Made by a program: the position numbers and the translations under genes. Below the pieces are notes generated by a model. That model searched no databases. It saw only the letters and a list, made by a program, of their open reading frames with translations, and was not told where the DNA came from. This document shows, in pieces, positions 12,264 through 20,528 of a stretch of DNA of 64,000 bases (position 1 is the stretch's first letter; each line of letters begins with the position of its first letter). The stretch is from positions 1,302,001 to 1,366,000 of the forward strand of contig NZ_CP017917.1 of assembly GCF_002119525.1 (NCBI RefSeq), written 5' to 3'. Origin of the DNA: Vibrio syngnathi (lineage in GTDB: Bacteria; Pseudomonadota; Gammaproteobacteria; Enterobacterales; Vibrionaceae).

Positions 12264-12863
12264 ATGCGTTCATTTGTATTACGCGCTCGCGCAGCCCCTA
12301 CAGAGAGCAAACTTATCTTAGAAGGTGTTGGGCAAGATGCTCATACTGAGATTCTGGCTCATACTCTGATGAACACGATCTTCGTTGCTCAATCACACCG
12401 TGAGAATGTCACCGTGCACCTTGTATTAGAAAGTACTAAAGACTTTTCACGTACGATCACTTTCGATTCAAATGAGATCACTAACATTGGTGGCTTTCAT
12501 GAATCGGCATTGTTATCAGCGGTAGTAAGAGCGGTTGATGCTTCTCAAGGCATGACAAAAGAACAGACACGCCAGGTTGAGCCGGGCATCACTGTTCGTA
12601 CTATGAGTTTTGAAAAGTTGGTTAAAGAACTGGCTGAAGACCACCAGCTGTACATGATGGATAAGAAAGGCGACTTTATCCGTGATGCAGAGATTGCGGG
12701 GAACCCATGTTTCCTTCTGACTGACCACATCCCTATGCCGAAGAAAAGCTACAACAGCTTAAAACGTCTAGGAACAGAGAAAATCAGTTTGGGTCCAAAT
12801 ATGCTGTTCGCTTCTCAGTGTGTTGTGTTGATCAACAATGAATTGGATGTACGTGGTTTTTGA
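12264..12863 (+). CDS. trmY: TrmY-like tRNA pseudouridine-54 N1-methyltransferase
   Basis: A 199-residue SPOUT-superfamily protein of the TrmY/COG1901 type. Archaeal members methylate N1 of pseudouridine at tRNA position 54 using S-adenosylmethionine. Family features include the start MRSFVLRARAAPTES, the ILAHTLMNTIFVAQSHRENV segment, the PCFLLTDHIPMP motif and the end LGPNMLFASQCVVLINNELD, which form the knotted SAM site. Length matches the family. AAGG precedes the ATG by about 9 bases. It is a single-gene unit. Bacterial members occur in Vibrio, but their actual RNA target is less certain than in archaea. Confidence 0.85.
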   Translation: MRSFVLRARAAPTESKLILEGVGQDAHTEILAHTLMNTIFVAQSHRENVTVHLVLESTKDFSRTITFDSNEITNIGGFHESALLSAVVRAVDASQGMTKEQTRQVEPGITVRTMSFEKLVKELAEDHQLYMMDKKGDFIRDAEIAGNPCFLLTDHIPMPKKSYNSLKRLGTEKISLGPNMLFASQCVVLINNELDVRGF

Positions 12864-12955
12864 TATCCACAGCTCTCTCTACGAGAGTTTTCTCTAAAAC
12901 AGCAGGTCACTCCAAAACAGCAGCTCGCTATAAAAAATAGCTAGCCCTAAAATCA

Positions 12956-12982
12956 TAAATGGAGCGATATACGCTCCATTTA
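12956..12982. terminator. bidirectional terminator-like hairpin
   Basis: TAAATGGAGCG and CGCTCCATTTA form an 11-bp stem with an ATATA loop. It lies between the convergent trmY and the HlyD-like gene. No long T-run follows, so its efficiency is uncertain. Confidence 0.5.
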
Positions 12983-13002
12983 TAGTTAAATTAGCGTGCT
13001 AA

Positions 13003-14040
13003 TTAAAAACGCACTTCGACGGTCATCCCTTCAATCCAATATTCTCTAGGCAAATCAGCCGTAAAGTTCAATGCTACTTTGAGATATGCCGGTTGCCCTT
13101 CAAAAGGGCTTGCTAATTGAGTAGGCAACTTACTGACGATTTCTACCGAATCTGCAATCTCAGCCTCAAAAGTACTACCATTAGGAAACCTTACCTTGGT
13201 ATGAGCTCCTATTATCGCATTCTCTAAATATTTAGGGTCTAAATACGCGACCACTTGCGGGGTGGTATTCTTCGCTATCGTTACAAGCTCGTCACCTTCG
13301 AACACTCTCTGTCCTTCAACGACATGGATATCGACAACGCGGCCTGCATAGGGAGACTTAATCGACAGCTCTTGTTCAACTACACGTTTAAGTGCTAGAT
13401 CTTTCATTAACGCACGTCTAGCCTGACTAACCGGCCCCGCTAATTCTCTTTCTTGTTCAGCTCGTTTCGCATTTTGAAAATCAAGTTTTTGTCCATTAAG
13501 CTGATTATTGAGTGAATTACTCATTCCTACGATACTTGCGTAATCCACATCGGACACCTGGCCTTTCTTCCTATATTCTTCATAGCGCTTTTGAATTTGC
13601 TGTACCGTATTTAGATTACTGCGCGTTTCTGCAATACCTTTCAAATGCAGTAGGCCAATGTCCTCAGAAACGCTTACTTCTAACCCCAATAATTCAGAAT
13701 GAAGAAATTCAATTTGAGCTTCAACTTCCTTATTCGTCAACTGAATTGCTGTCTCTGATTTTAATATTTGACTTCCATCTTCGACAGGGAGCGGACCGAC
13801 TACTCCTGCAACCTTAGAGGTCAAGGTCACAGGGTGCGAGGTAATGATTGCTGGAGCAATAACCAAAAAATTGGTCTTGAAGAAAAAATACGCAACGAAT
13901 AATAGTGGGCTAATCACCAAGCTTAAAATTAAATACCAACGGAAGCGGTAGCCTCCTCTTTTCGCTTGTCCGTACGCAACTTTGACACCATCATCCGATT
14001 GAGGTTTGTTCTTTTTATCAAGATGAAATTTCACTTTCAT
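13003..14040 (-). CDS. HlyD/Alg44-like membrane fusion protein
   Basis: The preferred start is the ATG at 14040 (MKVKFHLDKK), with AAAGG upstream, immediately after the glycosyltransferase stop. The product is 345 residues. A short basic cytoplasmic end is followed by one membrane segment (about 37-60), a barrel-like lipoyl half (TLTSKVAGVVGPLPVEDGSQ), a coiled-coil hairpin (about 100-200) and a second lipoyl half (SIKSPYAGRVVDIHVVEGQRV), then a beta-barrel C-terminus. This is the layout of periplasmic adaptors. With the synthase next to it, the protein probably helps move a polysaccharide through the periplasm. It is the last gene of a three-gene operon. No outer-membrane channel gene is adjacent. 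Confidence 0.8.
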   Translation of the reverse strand: MKVKFHLDKKNKPQSDDGVKVAYGQAKRGGYRFRWYLILSLVISPLLFVAYFFFKTNFLVIAPAIITSHPVTLTSKVAGVVGPLPVEDGSQILKSETAIQLTNKEVEAQIEFLHSELLGLEVSVSEDIGLLHLKGIAETRSNLNTVQQIQKRYEEYRKKGQVSDVDYASIVGMSNSLNNQLNGQKLDFQNAKRAEQERELAGPVSQARRALMKDLALKRVVEQELSIKSPYAGRVVDIHVVEGQRVFEGDELVTIAKNTTPQVVAYLDPKYLENAIIGAHTKVRFPNGSTFEAEIADSVEIVSKLPTQLASPFEGQPAYLKVALNFTADLPREYWIEGMTVEVRF

Positions 14041-14042
14041 TG

Positions 14043-15368
14043 TTAAAACCTTTTGCCTTTTTTCAATACCCACCAAGGAGCCATACTGGATTCTTCATGA
14101 CTTCTTCTAAATAACTCATTAACCATAGAGAACGCGGTAATCAATCGCATAAAGAATTGATAAAATGGATACAAAACTAGCCATTTAGCCATTCTTAGAT
14201 CCTCTTTCTCCCTTTCAGAAACTAATCCAATATAGACAACAAAAAAGAGCCCCACTGTTGACAAGTACACGCAATAAATAAGGAGCAAAAGTGCCACAAC
14301 AAAATCGATGGAATAAGCCCAAAATATATAAAACATGAATATCGAAACTAAAATGGGCAGCAATATATTTTGTAGAACACCATAAACTAAAGTGAAGATA
14401 AAATTTCCCCAACCAAGTAATCGAGGCGTTAGACCTTCATTATGTTTCCTTAAAAACAGAAATAATAAGTCTCCATCCCATCTTAATCTTTGTTGCACCA
14501 GTCCTTTCAAAGTGTCGGGTACATCTGTATGACCCACAGCTTTAGGTGTAAAAGCGAGTTTATTATTTGGATGTCGTTTCTTGTACTGTTTGAGCCTCAT
14601 CGTTAAGTCGAGATCTTCAGCTGTATGAGTATCCCACCCTCCAACTTGCTTCAGAATATTCTTTCTAAAGGCACCAAAAGCCCCAGATATATTATTGAGA
14701 ACCCCCCAATTGGATAGTCCAGTCTTACCAGCCTGCATCGATAACATATACTCAAGAGACTGCATTCGCGTAAGCAAATTTTCTTGCCAGTTTCTAACAC
14801 GTAAAGCACCTCCAGAAGCAATCACATTCTTATCAGTAAATTGCTTCATCATTTGTAACGCCATGTCGTTGTCAAAAGAAGTATCACCATCAACATTAAT
14901 AACAAAATCACCGGTAGCGTTATCTAAACCAGCATTTAACGTTGATACGCGACCTCCTCTTTGCCACTTAGGAATGACGCGAACATCTCTGTTTCGCACT
15001 TTTCTGTGTCTCTGCTCCCCTCGTATTGCAGCTAAGTAGGTAGCTTCATTTTGAGTTGCTCCGTCGACTACGGCTAAAATCTCGATCTTTCCGGGATAAA
15101 GCTGTTCAACAAGCGTGTCGATCGTTATCTCTATTGCATCTCCTTCTCCATAACAAGTAATGACAAACGAGATGCTTGGGTATTCTTTTATCTCTATATC
15201 ACTGGCCGAATAAGACCAGCGAAAGATTCCACTTAACACAAGCAGAAAGAGTGGGAGCTCAACCATAATCATCATGGGAAAAAGCATTAGCCAAAGCTCC
15301 GAGTTCTCTAGAAGCATCCCCCAAAAGTACTGTTGGAGATCAAGGCTAACTGACAGCATAGATTTCAC
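14043..15368 (-). CDS. processive family 2 glycosyltransferase (polysaccharide synthase)
   Basis: A 441-residue membrane glycosyltransferase of the cellulose/hyaluronan-synthase type. An N-terminal hydrophobic stretch (about 24-50) precedes a GT-A domain with the donor-site aspartates in VVDGA (101-103) and NVDGD (159-162), an AED triad (250-252, the TED position) and QQRLRW (292-297, the QxxRW motif). Several C-terminal membrane helices follow. It should polymerise and extrude a polysaccharide from an NDP-sugar at the inner membrane; the sugar cannot be told from sequence. It overlaps the upstream regulatory gene by 23 bases and is followed at once by the HlyD-like gene. There is no C-terminal PilZ domain, so any c-di-GMP control would have to act through a partner. 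Confidence 0.85.
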   Translation of the reverse strand: MKSMLSVSLDLQQYFWGMLLENSELWLMLFPMMIMVELPLFLLVLSGIFRWSYSASDIEIKEYPSISFVITCYGEGDAIEITIDTLVEQLYPGKIEILAVVDGATQNEATYLAAIRGEQRHRKVRNRDVRVIPKWQRGGRVSTLNAGLDNATGDFVINVDGDTSFDNDMALQMMKQFTDKNVIASGGALRVRNWQENLLTRMQSLEYMLSMQAGKTGLSNWGVLNNISGAFGAFRKNILKQVGGWDTHTAEDLDLTMRLKQYKKRHPNNKLAFTPKAVGHTDVPDTLKGLVQQRLRWDGDLLFLFLRKHNEGLTPRLLGWGNFIFTLVYGVLQNILLPILVSIFMFYIFWAYSIDFVVALLLLIYCVYLSTVGLFFVVYIGLVSEREKEDLRMAKWLVLYPFYQFFMRLITAFSMVNELFRRSHEESSMAPWWVLKKGKRF

Positions 15369-16701
15369 TGACTTTACTATCTAACCAATATCCAACATCT
15401 TCTTTCATCGCAGGGTCGGGTATACCCCATGCGAAAACATTCAGAGTAAAATCATCATCTTCAATCAGAGAACAAAGCGCTCCTATTTTGCCGCGTAATA
15501 CTTCTATATGTTCCATCTTAGCTTTGGGCATTAATACAAAAAGAACATCGCTTTTAAACTGACAACAAATATCAGAATCTCTAAACAAGCCATTCAATCG
15601 CTCTGTAATTTGCTCGATTAAAGCAAACATTTTAGCGTCTCCATTTTTTGACACATACTGAGCTAAATCAGGTAAATATAACCCCAATAATAGATGTTCT
15701 TCTTCATGGCGAAGTGCGATTCGATTAACCCAGCTAAGAAGGTTCGAAAAATAACCTCCATCTACTTTCCCGCTTAACGACAGCTCAGGAGCTGATAATT
15801 TCACTCCATGACGGAATATATACTCCCCCTGTACACCAAGTTTCAGCGAGTACACCTTCCTTACGACCAACTTTGAAATCTCGTTTTTTGTACCACACTC
15901 GAAACAAGAAGCTAATGTCTCCGCCTCTGCAAAAGAATGAGAGCACGAGTTACATGCATGGGTTTCTAAAGGACGGTCATAGTCCACCCCAATATGGCGA
16001 AGCTGAGTTAAGCACTTAGGGCATTCTAATTTTTGATTACGTTTAAATAGCCCTTGCTCTGCAACATGACCACACGTGAAACAATGAAGAGAGGTACGCT
16101 CAGTAATATCGATGTCTTTGCAAGAAGGACACGCCTCGATGTAATTTAAATGAGCACTAGCACATTCATGACACACTCTAACTCGATCAATTAAGTCCTC
16201 AATTTCAAAAGTGTCTCGCTTGGTCTCTGATAATACAAAGCGGTAAGTTGAACTTAGCTCCGGATAGTAGAGCTCAACTAATGGATAAGAATAAATCGAT
16301 CTATGAGACAAATATTTGTGAGGTGATAATCGACGTGTTTGATCCAAGCCTAACCACCCAACAAGAGGATCCAATGTTTCCGAGGAGTTGATAATACTTT
16401 CCAACGTTCTGCGATGTTGAATCACCTCTTCTTCAACACTTTCTGGATTTAAAATACCGTCGGATAAACATTCTGATAATGCACTATCTTCTACAACATA
16501 AATCTTCCAAGACCAAAACTTCCTACAGCGATGCAGTTGACTCATCACGTCGTCTTGCGAACTAAGATCGCCATTTAAAATAATGACACCACCCAATAAT
16601 TCAGGGAGTTGATTAATTTCACTGACTGGCACGATCTCTAATGGTTCTCTGATCTCAAGTACAGGAGTTCCAAGGCAGTAAATTTTCAACTTATCTCTCA
16701 T
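15346..16701 (-). CDS. zinc-ribbon (TackOD1-like) protein with degenerate GGDEF-like domain
   Basis: A 451-residue cytoplasmic protein. Residues 1-165 are an unrecognised N-terminal part. Residues 177-269 hold six CxxC pairs (177/180, 191/194, 207/210, 227/230, 250/253, 266/269) with LHCFTCGH, CPKC and RHIGVDYDRP. I match this, from memory, to the thaumarchaeal output domain TackOD1. The C-terminal 160 residues resemble a GGDEF fold (NGDAKMF, RDSDICCQF), but the catalytic loop reads FKSDV instead of GGDEF, so diguanylate cyclase activity is unlikely. GGAG precedes the ATG. As first gene of the operon with the polysaccharide synthase and adaptor, it probably controls or scaffolds them. Confidence 0.7.
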   Translation of the reverse strand: MRDKLKIYCLGTPVLEIREPLEIVPVSEINQLPELLGGVIILNGDLSSQDDVMSQLHRCRKFWSWKIYVVEDSALSECLSDGILNPESVEEEVIQHRRTLESIINSSETLDPLVGWLGLDQTRRLSPHKYLSHRSIYSYPLVELYYPELSSTYRFVLSETKRDTFEIEDLIDRVRVCHECASAHLNYIEACPSCKDIDITERTSLHCFTCGHVAEQGLFKRNQKLECPKCLTQLRHIGVDYDRPLETHACNSCSHSFAEAETLASCFECGTKNEISKLVVRKVYSLKLGVQGEYIFRHGVKLSAPELSLSGKVDGGYFSNLLSWVNRIALRHEEEHLLLGLYLPDLAQYVSKNGDAKMFALIEQITERLNGLFRDSDICCQFKSDVLFVLMPKAKMEHIEVLRGKIGALCSLIEDDDFTLNVFAWGIPDPAMKEDVGYWLDSKVSEIYAVS

Positions 16702-17016
16702 TCATTAACTCCACTCTTTTGACGCTATCACCGTCAAATAAACGTAACATTTGAAATTTCAAGCGATGCTATTGCATTATTTATCCTTATACAAATACTA
16801 GATATCGATATGAAAACCGTCCAATCATTAGCCAAAAAGATTAAATAACCTCACCAATTAATTAACACGCTAGAAATATTAGTCTTGTTAATAATTGGTA
16901 CCAGAGCGGTCACATACAAATCTAAAAGTTAAAGTTGATGGCGGTTGCAGAGACTTTCGAAACAACCGTCTTCTCAAAAAAACAGTCAAATATTCATGCT
17001 TTAATAAACATTAAGA
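16702..17016. other. intergenic, promoter region of the polysaccharide operon
   Basis: AT-rich and without a gene. An imperfect dyad (ATTAAC...GTTAAT around 16861-16898) is present. The promoter of the minus-strand polysaccharide operon must lie here, but I could not fix its -10 and -35. Confidence 0.35.
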
Positions 17017-17047
17017 CAAAAAAAGAGCTCAAATAAGTGAGCTCTTT
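17017..17047 (-). terminator. terminator after the Cu/Zn permease gene
   Basis: On the minus strand AAAGAGCTC pairs with GAGCTCTTT around an 8-base loop, and a T-run follows. It ends the permease transcript. Confidence 0.8.
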
Positions 17048-17096
17048 TGATTATCTATCTCTCGGTATAGATGGTGCTATCTCAGAATCGGCCTGA

Positions 17097-18197
17097 TTAA
17101 CCAAAGATGAAGCTGTATAGGAAGCCTGCACCCATCGCCATGCTTAGGATAACGAATAGGAATGCTGCAATCATTTGGTTTTTGAAGATTGATTTAAGCA
17201 GAATAACTTCCGTCAAACTTGCACCCGCACTACCAATGATCAATGCCATTACTGAACCCAACGCCATACCTTTTTGTACTAAAGCTGCACTTAGTGGGAT
17301 GACAGCCTCAGCACGAATGTACAGTGGGATACCAATTACAGCGGCTACAGGAATCGCATACCACATACCTTCACCAGCGTACTGTGCAATTAGGTCTGTA
17401 GGAATGAAACCATAAATGAATGAACCAATCGCGATACCCATCATCAGGTAAGGGAAAACTTGTTTGAAGTCTTTCCAAGTTGAGAACCAAATTCTCATCC
17501 AACGGCTAGGTTCTTTCTTCTCTACGATTTCCGCAGTCGCGCTTCCATCCCTTGAGCAGCATGACACAGTCACTTGTGGTTCTTCTTTCTTCGAATCGCA
17601 ACAAGATGTCTCTTTTGCCATTACAGGTGCAGGTTCGCCACAGGCACTTGTACCACATGAAGATTCCGCTTTAGTCGGTGCTGCTTTCTTAGGAACAGAG
17701 TCACCACAGCTAGTACCGCAATTTGAGGCTGAACCGGTTGACTCATACGCCTCAGGTTTTACGTAACGCTCAAAACCAAGCTTCTCAAGTGCGTAACCTG
17801 CCACTACCGACACCGTCATTGCGACAAGGAAGTAGAACACAGCCACTTGCCAGCCGAAGGTAATCAAGAATAAACCAATGATCACTGGGTTCAATAATGG
17901 GCTACCGAATAGGAACACCATCATTGGACCGAAACCCGCTCTTGCACGCAGCAACCCTTTTAAGAAAGGAATGGTCGAACATGAACAGAAAGGCGTAATT
18001 GCACCCAGTAATGCTGCAACCACATAACCCTTACCATTACGTGAGCTCAGGATAGATTGAATCTTTTCTGGTGTCAGAAACTCTTGAAGAACCCCAACAA
18101 TGTAGCTGATCGCCAAGAAAAGGATGATTAGCTCTACTGCTAAGAAGGCGAACATATCAAGAGCGTCTTTTAGCATTGCTAACATTTCATTGCTCAT
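17097..18197 (-). CDS. SO_0444/ArsP-type metal efflux permease
   Basis: The preferred start is the ATG at 18197 (MSNEMLAML), with GGAG 8 bases upstream. The product is 366 residues of the DUF318/ArsP permease family. Eight or so membrane helices surround the signature TPFCSCSTIPFLKGLLRA (CSC in the membrane). Between the two halves (about residues 150-230) is a Cys-rich linker with NCGTSCG, SSCGTSACG, SCCDS and SCCS, well suited to binding soft metals. Family members of this subtype are annotated as Cu/Zn exporters; arsenical or other metal export is an alternative. It is divergent from an arsR-sigZ pair, with three operator-like dyads in between, so it is probably derepressed by metal. Confidence 0.8.
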   Translation of the reverse strand: MSNEMLAMLKDALDMFAFLAVELIILFLAISYIVGVLQEFLTPEKIQSILSSRNGKGYVVAALLGAITPFCSCSTIPFLKGLLRARAGFGPMMVFLFGSPLLNPVIIGLFLITFGWQVAVFYFLVAMTVSVVAGYALEKLGFERYVKPEAYESTGSASNCGTSCGDSVPKKAAPTKAESSCGTSACGEPAPVMAKETSCCDSKKEEPQVTVSCCSRDGSATAEIVEKKEPSRWMRIWFSTWKDFKQVFPYLMMGIAIGSFIYGFIPTDLIAQYAGEGMWYAIPVAAVIGIPLYIRAEAVIPLSAALVQKGMALGSVMALIIGSAGASLTEVILLKSIFKNQMIAAFLFVILSMAMGAGFLYSFIFG

Positions 18198-18253
18198 AAT
18201 TAACTCCACAATGGATTGAAGGCCGGACTCTATGAGAAAAGTAACCAACCCTT

Positions 18254-18411
18254 AATTTCGAATATTCTCGAATTATAGAAATAAACAGCTCCAGATCAAA
18301 ATTTATTTCGACAAAAATCGAAATGAATTCCGAAAACACTATTTTACAATGACTTACATAGCCACAATTTTTAAATTTGAATTGCTCTTATATTTCGACT
18401 AACATCGAAAT
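18254..18411. promoter_or_regulatory. three ArsR-type operator dyads
   Basis: Three dyads with the core TTTCGA...TCGAAA lie between the divergent permease and arsR genes: 18254-18274 (imperfect), 18305-18324 and 18392-18411. The last two share ATTTCGAC, a short AT-rich middle and ATCGAAAT. The third ends 20 bases before the arsR start. They are the likely binding sites for the adjacent ArsR repressor. Confidence 0.7.
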
Positions 18412-18430
18412 TAAATCTTGAGGAGTTAAT

Positions 18431-18727
18431 ATGAACTTAGAAGTCGTTGCGAAAGCACTTAAAGAGTTGGGCCACCCTGTTCGCCTAACCATTTATAAGA
18501 GTGTTGTTAAAGCTGGCTACCAAGGCATTGCAGTTGGCGGCCTACAAGAAGAACTAGGCATTCCCGGTTCTACCTTGTCTCATCACATATCAAGCTTGGC
18601 GTCTGCGGGTTTAATCAGCCAAAGACGAGAAGGAAGAACGTTATTCTGCGTGGCTGAGTATGAGTGCCTAGAAGGTGTGATTGATTTCTTACAAGACGAG
18701 TGTTGCGTGAATGAACAGCGCAACTAA
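18431..18727 (+). CDS. ArsR/SmtB-family metalloregulator
   Basis: A 98-residue winged-helix repressor with the standard order: KALKELGHPVRLTIYKSV, a recognition region (GGLQEELGIPGSTLSHHISSLASAGLI), then the beta-wing RREGRTLFCVAEY. Cys74 and the C-terminal DECCVN pair could form a metal site; the ELCVCD motif of ArsR proper is absent. GAGG lies ahead of the ATG. It overlaps the downstream sigma-factor gene by 17 bases, so the two are translationally coupled. It probably represses both itself/sigZ and the divergent permease through the dyads upstream. Confidence 0.85.
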   Translation: MNLEVVAKALKELGHPVRLTIYKSVVKAGYQGIAVGGLQEELGIPGSTLSHHISSLASAGLISQRREGRTLFCVAEYECLEGVIDFLQDECCVNEQRN

Positions 18728-19325
18728 GGCACCTTTGAATAGCGCAAATTTGAATAAGGCACCTTTGAAGCTTGAACAAGTCTGGGCTGAGTATCAGCAA
18801 GCGTTAAAGTCATTCCTGTATTCCAAGGTCAGCAACTCTGCGGATGTAGACGACTTGCTTCAAGAGATCTTAATTAAGACTTATCAAAACTTAGATAAGG
18901 TGCAAGATACAAGCAGCGTAAAATCGTGGCTATTCCAATTAGCCAATCACACCATTATCGACTTCTATCGTAAGCATGCTCGTCAACAACGTGATAGCCA
19001 AATTGATGCTGAAGATCTGTGGTTTACCGATTTGGACCACAACTCTGAGTTCAAGCAGAAGCTTTCATTGTGTATTGAACCTTTTATTCAGGCACTGCCA
19101 GAACAAAGTTCATCGTTATTGCTTGCTGTCGACATCAAAGGCCAAAGCCAGAAAGAGATTGCAGAGGCGCAGAACATCAGCTACTCAACGGTTAAGTCTC
19201 GCGTTCAGAAAAGTCGTGGGGACCTTAAAAGCTTGTTTGAAGAGTGCTGTAACCTGTCACTGGATCAACAAGACAATGTGATTGACTGCGAGCTCAAACC
19301 AGACAACGATTGCAGCAACTGCTAA
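18711..19325 (+). CDS. sigZ: SigZ-like ECF sigma factor
   Basis: A 204-residue sigma factor of the ECF/SigZ type. Region 2 (about 23-95) contains DVDDLLQEILIKTYQNL and VKSWLFQLANHTIIDFYRK, and region 4 (about 125-180) contains LPEQSSSLLLAVDIKGQSQKEIAEAQNISYSTVKSRVQKSR. The C-terminal tail is Cys-rich (EECC, DCEL, DCSNC). No anti-sigma gene is adjacent. It overlaps arsR and should be expressed with it. It probably directs a stress or metal response, with the Cys tail as a possible built-in sensor. The tail's role is inference. Confidence 0.85.
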   Translation: MNSATKAPLNSANLNKAPLKLEQVWAEYQQALKSFLYSKVSNSADVDDLLQEILIKTYQNLDKVQDTSSVKSWLFQLANHTIIDFYRKHARQQRDSQIDAEDLWFTDLDHNSEFKQKLSLCIEPFIQALPEQSSSLLLAVDIKGQSQKEIAEAQNISYSTVKSRVQKSRGDLKSLFEECCNLSLDQQDNVIDCELKPDNDCSNC

Positions 19326-19387
19326 TAACTAATAACTAATAACTAATAACTAATAACTAATAACTAATAACTAATAACTAATAACTA
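19323..19387 (+). repeat. 7-bp tandem repeat at the sigZ stop codon
   Basis: About nine copies of TAATAAC start at the sigZ stop codon itself. Because the unit is 7 bases and contains TAA, the array puts stop codons in all three frames. Copy number is likely to vary between strains. Confidence 0.9.
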
Positions 19388-19410
19388 ACTCGAACCTGTT
19401 ATTCAAATAC

Positions 19411-19441
19411 AACAAAGCCAGCAATTGATGCTGGCTTTGTT
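19411..19441. terminator. bidirectional terminator hairpin
   Basis: AACAAAGCCAGC pairs with GCTGGCTTTGTT around a 7-base loop, with T-rich sequence after it and A-rich before. It lies between the convergent sigZ and yitT-like genes. Confidence 0.75.
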
Positions 19442-19517
19442 GTTTTCATAATCTGTAAATCACCTTGCTTCAGCTAAGCTAGTGCTTAAGCGAACCTAGC
19501 TACTCTGCTTCCACTTA

Positions 19518-20132
19518 CTACGCGGCTTCCGCTTTAACAACTGCTTGATAGCGCCCCGGTTTATGATTCATTGCTAGAATCAAGTTGGTGACTATCGCAC
19601 CAAGCACAGACAGAAGAACCAATGACACGTCAACAATGAACAGAGAAAGCACAACAATCGTGCAGTCCAGTGCCATCTGAACCTTACCCGCACGAATTCC
19701 AAAACGTTCTTGTAAGAACAACGCCAGAATGTTGAAGCCACCTAAGCTCATCTTATGACGGAAAATCACCAGCATTCCGGTACCAATTAAGCCACCACCA
19801 AGTAAAGCTGCATACAATGCATGAATTTCGGCAATTTGAATCACGTGATACAAGTGATCCACAGCGAACGAAACAATCGAAACAGCAATAAAGGTGTTGA
19901 TGGTGAAGCGCCAGCCCATACGAGCAACCGACAGAATATAGAAAGGTAAATTAAGCGCGAAGAACACTTGGCCAAAGCTTAGATCTGTTACTTTGGTAAT
20001 GAAAATTGCTAGACCAGCCGTGCCTCCGGTGAGCAAACCGACTTGGTTGAAAAAGATAACGCCGAGTGAAACCAGTGCGCTACCTAAGAGCAGTGCCAGT
20101 AAATTTTCGCGAAGGTTATGATCTTTATCCAT
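19518..20132 (-). CDS. YitT-family membrane protein
   Basis: The preferred start is the ATG at 20132 (MDKDHNLREN), with GGGAGAG about 9 bases upstream. The 204-residue product has about five to six membrane helices of the YitT/DUF161 type: LLGSALVSLGVIFFNQVGLLTGGTAGLA first, then the family's GG-rich loop, and GTGMLVIFRHKMSLGGFNILALFLQ in the middle. It lacks the C-terminal DUF2179 domain of longer YitT proteins. Function of the family is unknown; it may be a transporter. It stands as a single gene. Confidence 0.8.
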   Translation of the reverse strand: MDKDHNLRENLLALLLGSALVSLGVIFFNQVGLLTGGTAGLAIFITKVTDLSFGQVFFALNLPFYILSVARMGWRFTINTFIAVSIVSFAVDHLYHVIQIAEIHALYAALLGGGLIGTGMLVIFRHKMSLGGFNILALFLQERFGIRAGKVQMALDCTIVVLSLFIVDVSLVLLSVLGAIVTNLILAMNHKPGRYQAVVKAEAA

Positions 20133-20528
20133 GTGAATGACTCTCCCTGAATCTTTTAACATCGCGTTTCAGTAGTTTTGAAACGATTTATGCCCAAATT
20201 TACGATGTTTGACAGATAAGTCGAGTGAATGGCCAATGTTGATTAGTGATTAGTTTGTATATTAGTTTTTACAGTTTTGTGAAATCTTCAATTAAACAGA
20301 CAGTTACAATCTTGCATTTGAACTTTCATTCTTAATTACATACTTCTATCTATTAACCAGTAAACTTCGAGTTTTCCTATTTATTGGTCACGTTTCGCCC
20401 TAATTCTAACGACGCATAAATCTATGCATAAAACGCATATACTAAATCACAAATGGTCATTTGATACATACCTCACTCGTCATTATGATGCGCGACTTCT
20501 TACAACATTGAGCGCATGTAAACACCGT
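20133..20528. other. intergenic region, AT-rich
   Basis: It contains the divergent promoter region of the yitT-like gene and the His-rich gene. No RNA gene or clear operator is seen. An open frame extends upstream to an ATG at 20424, but its first 35 codons do not look like a natural protein start. Confidence 0.3.

Noticed and set aside
13003..14040. Type I secretion adaptor for a toxin
   Set aside because: No ABC exporter or RTX-type substrate is present. The neighbour is a polysaccharide synthase, so a polysaccharide role is more likely.
16861..16898. Operator for the polysaccharide operon
   Set aside because: The dyad is imperfect and AT-rich; by eye it is no better than chance.
19322..19390. 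Possible CRISPR array
   Set aside because: The repeats are 7 bases long and directly adjacent without spacers; no cas genes are near. It is a simple tandem repeat.
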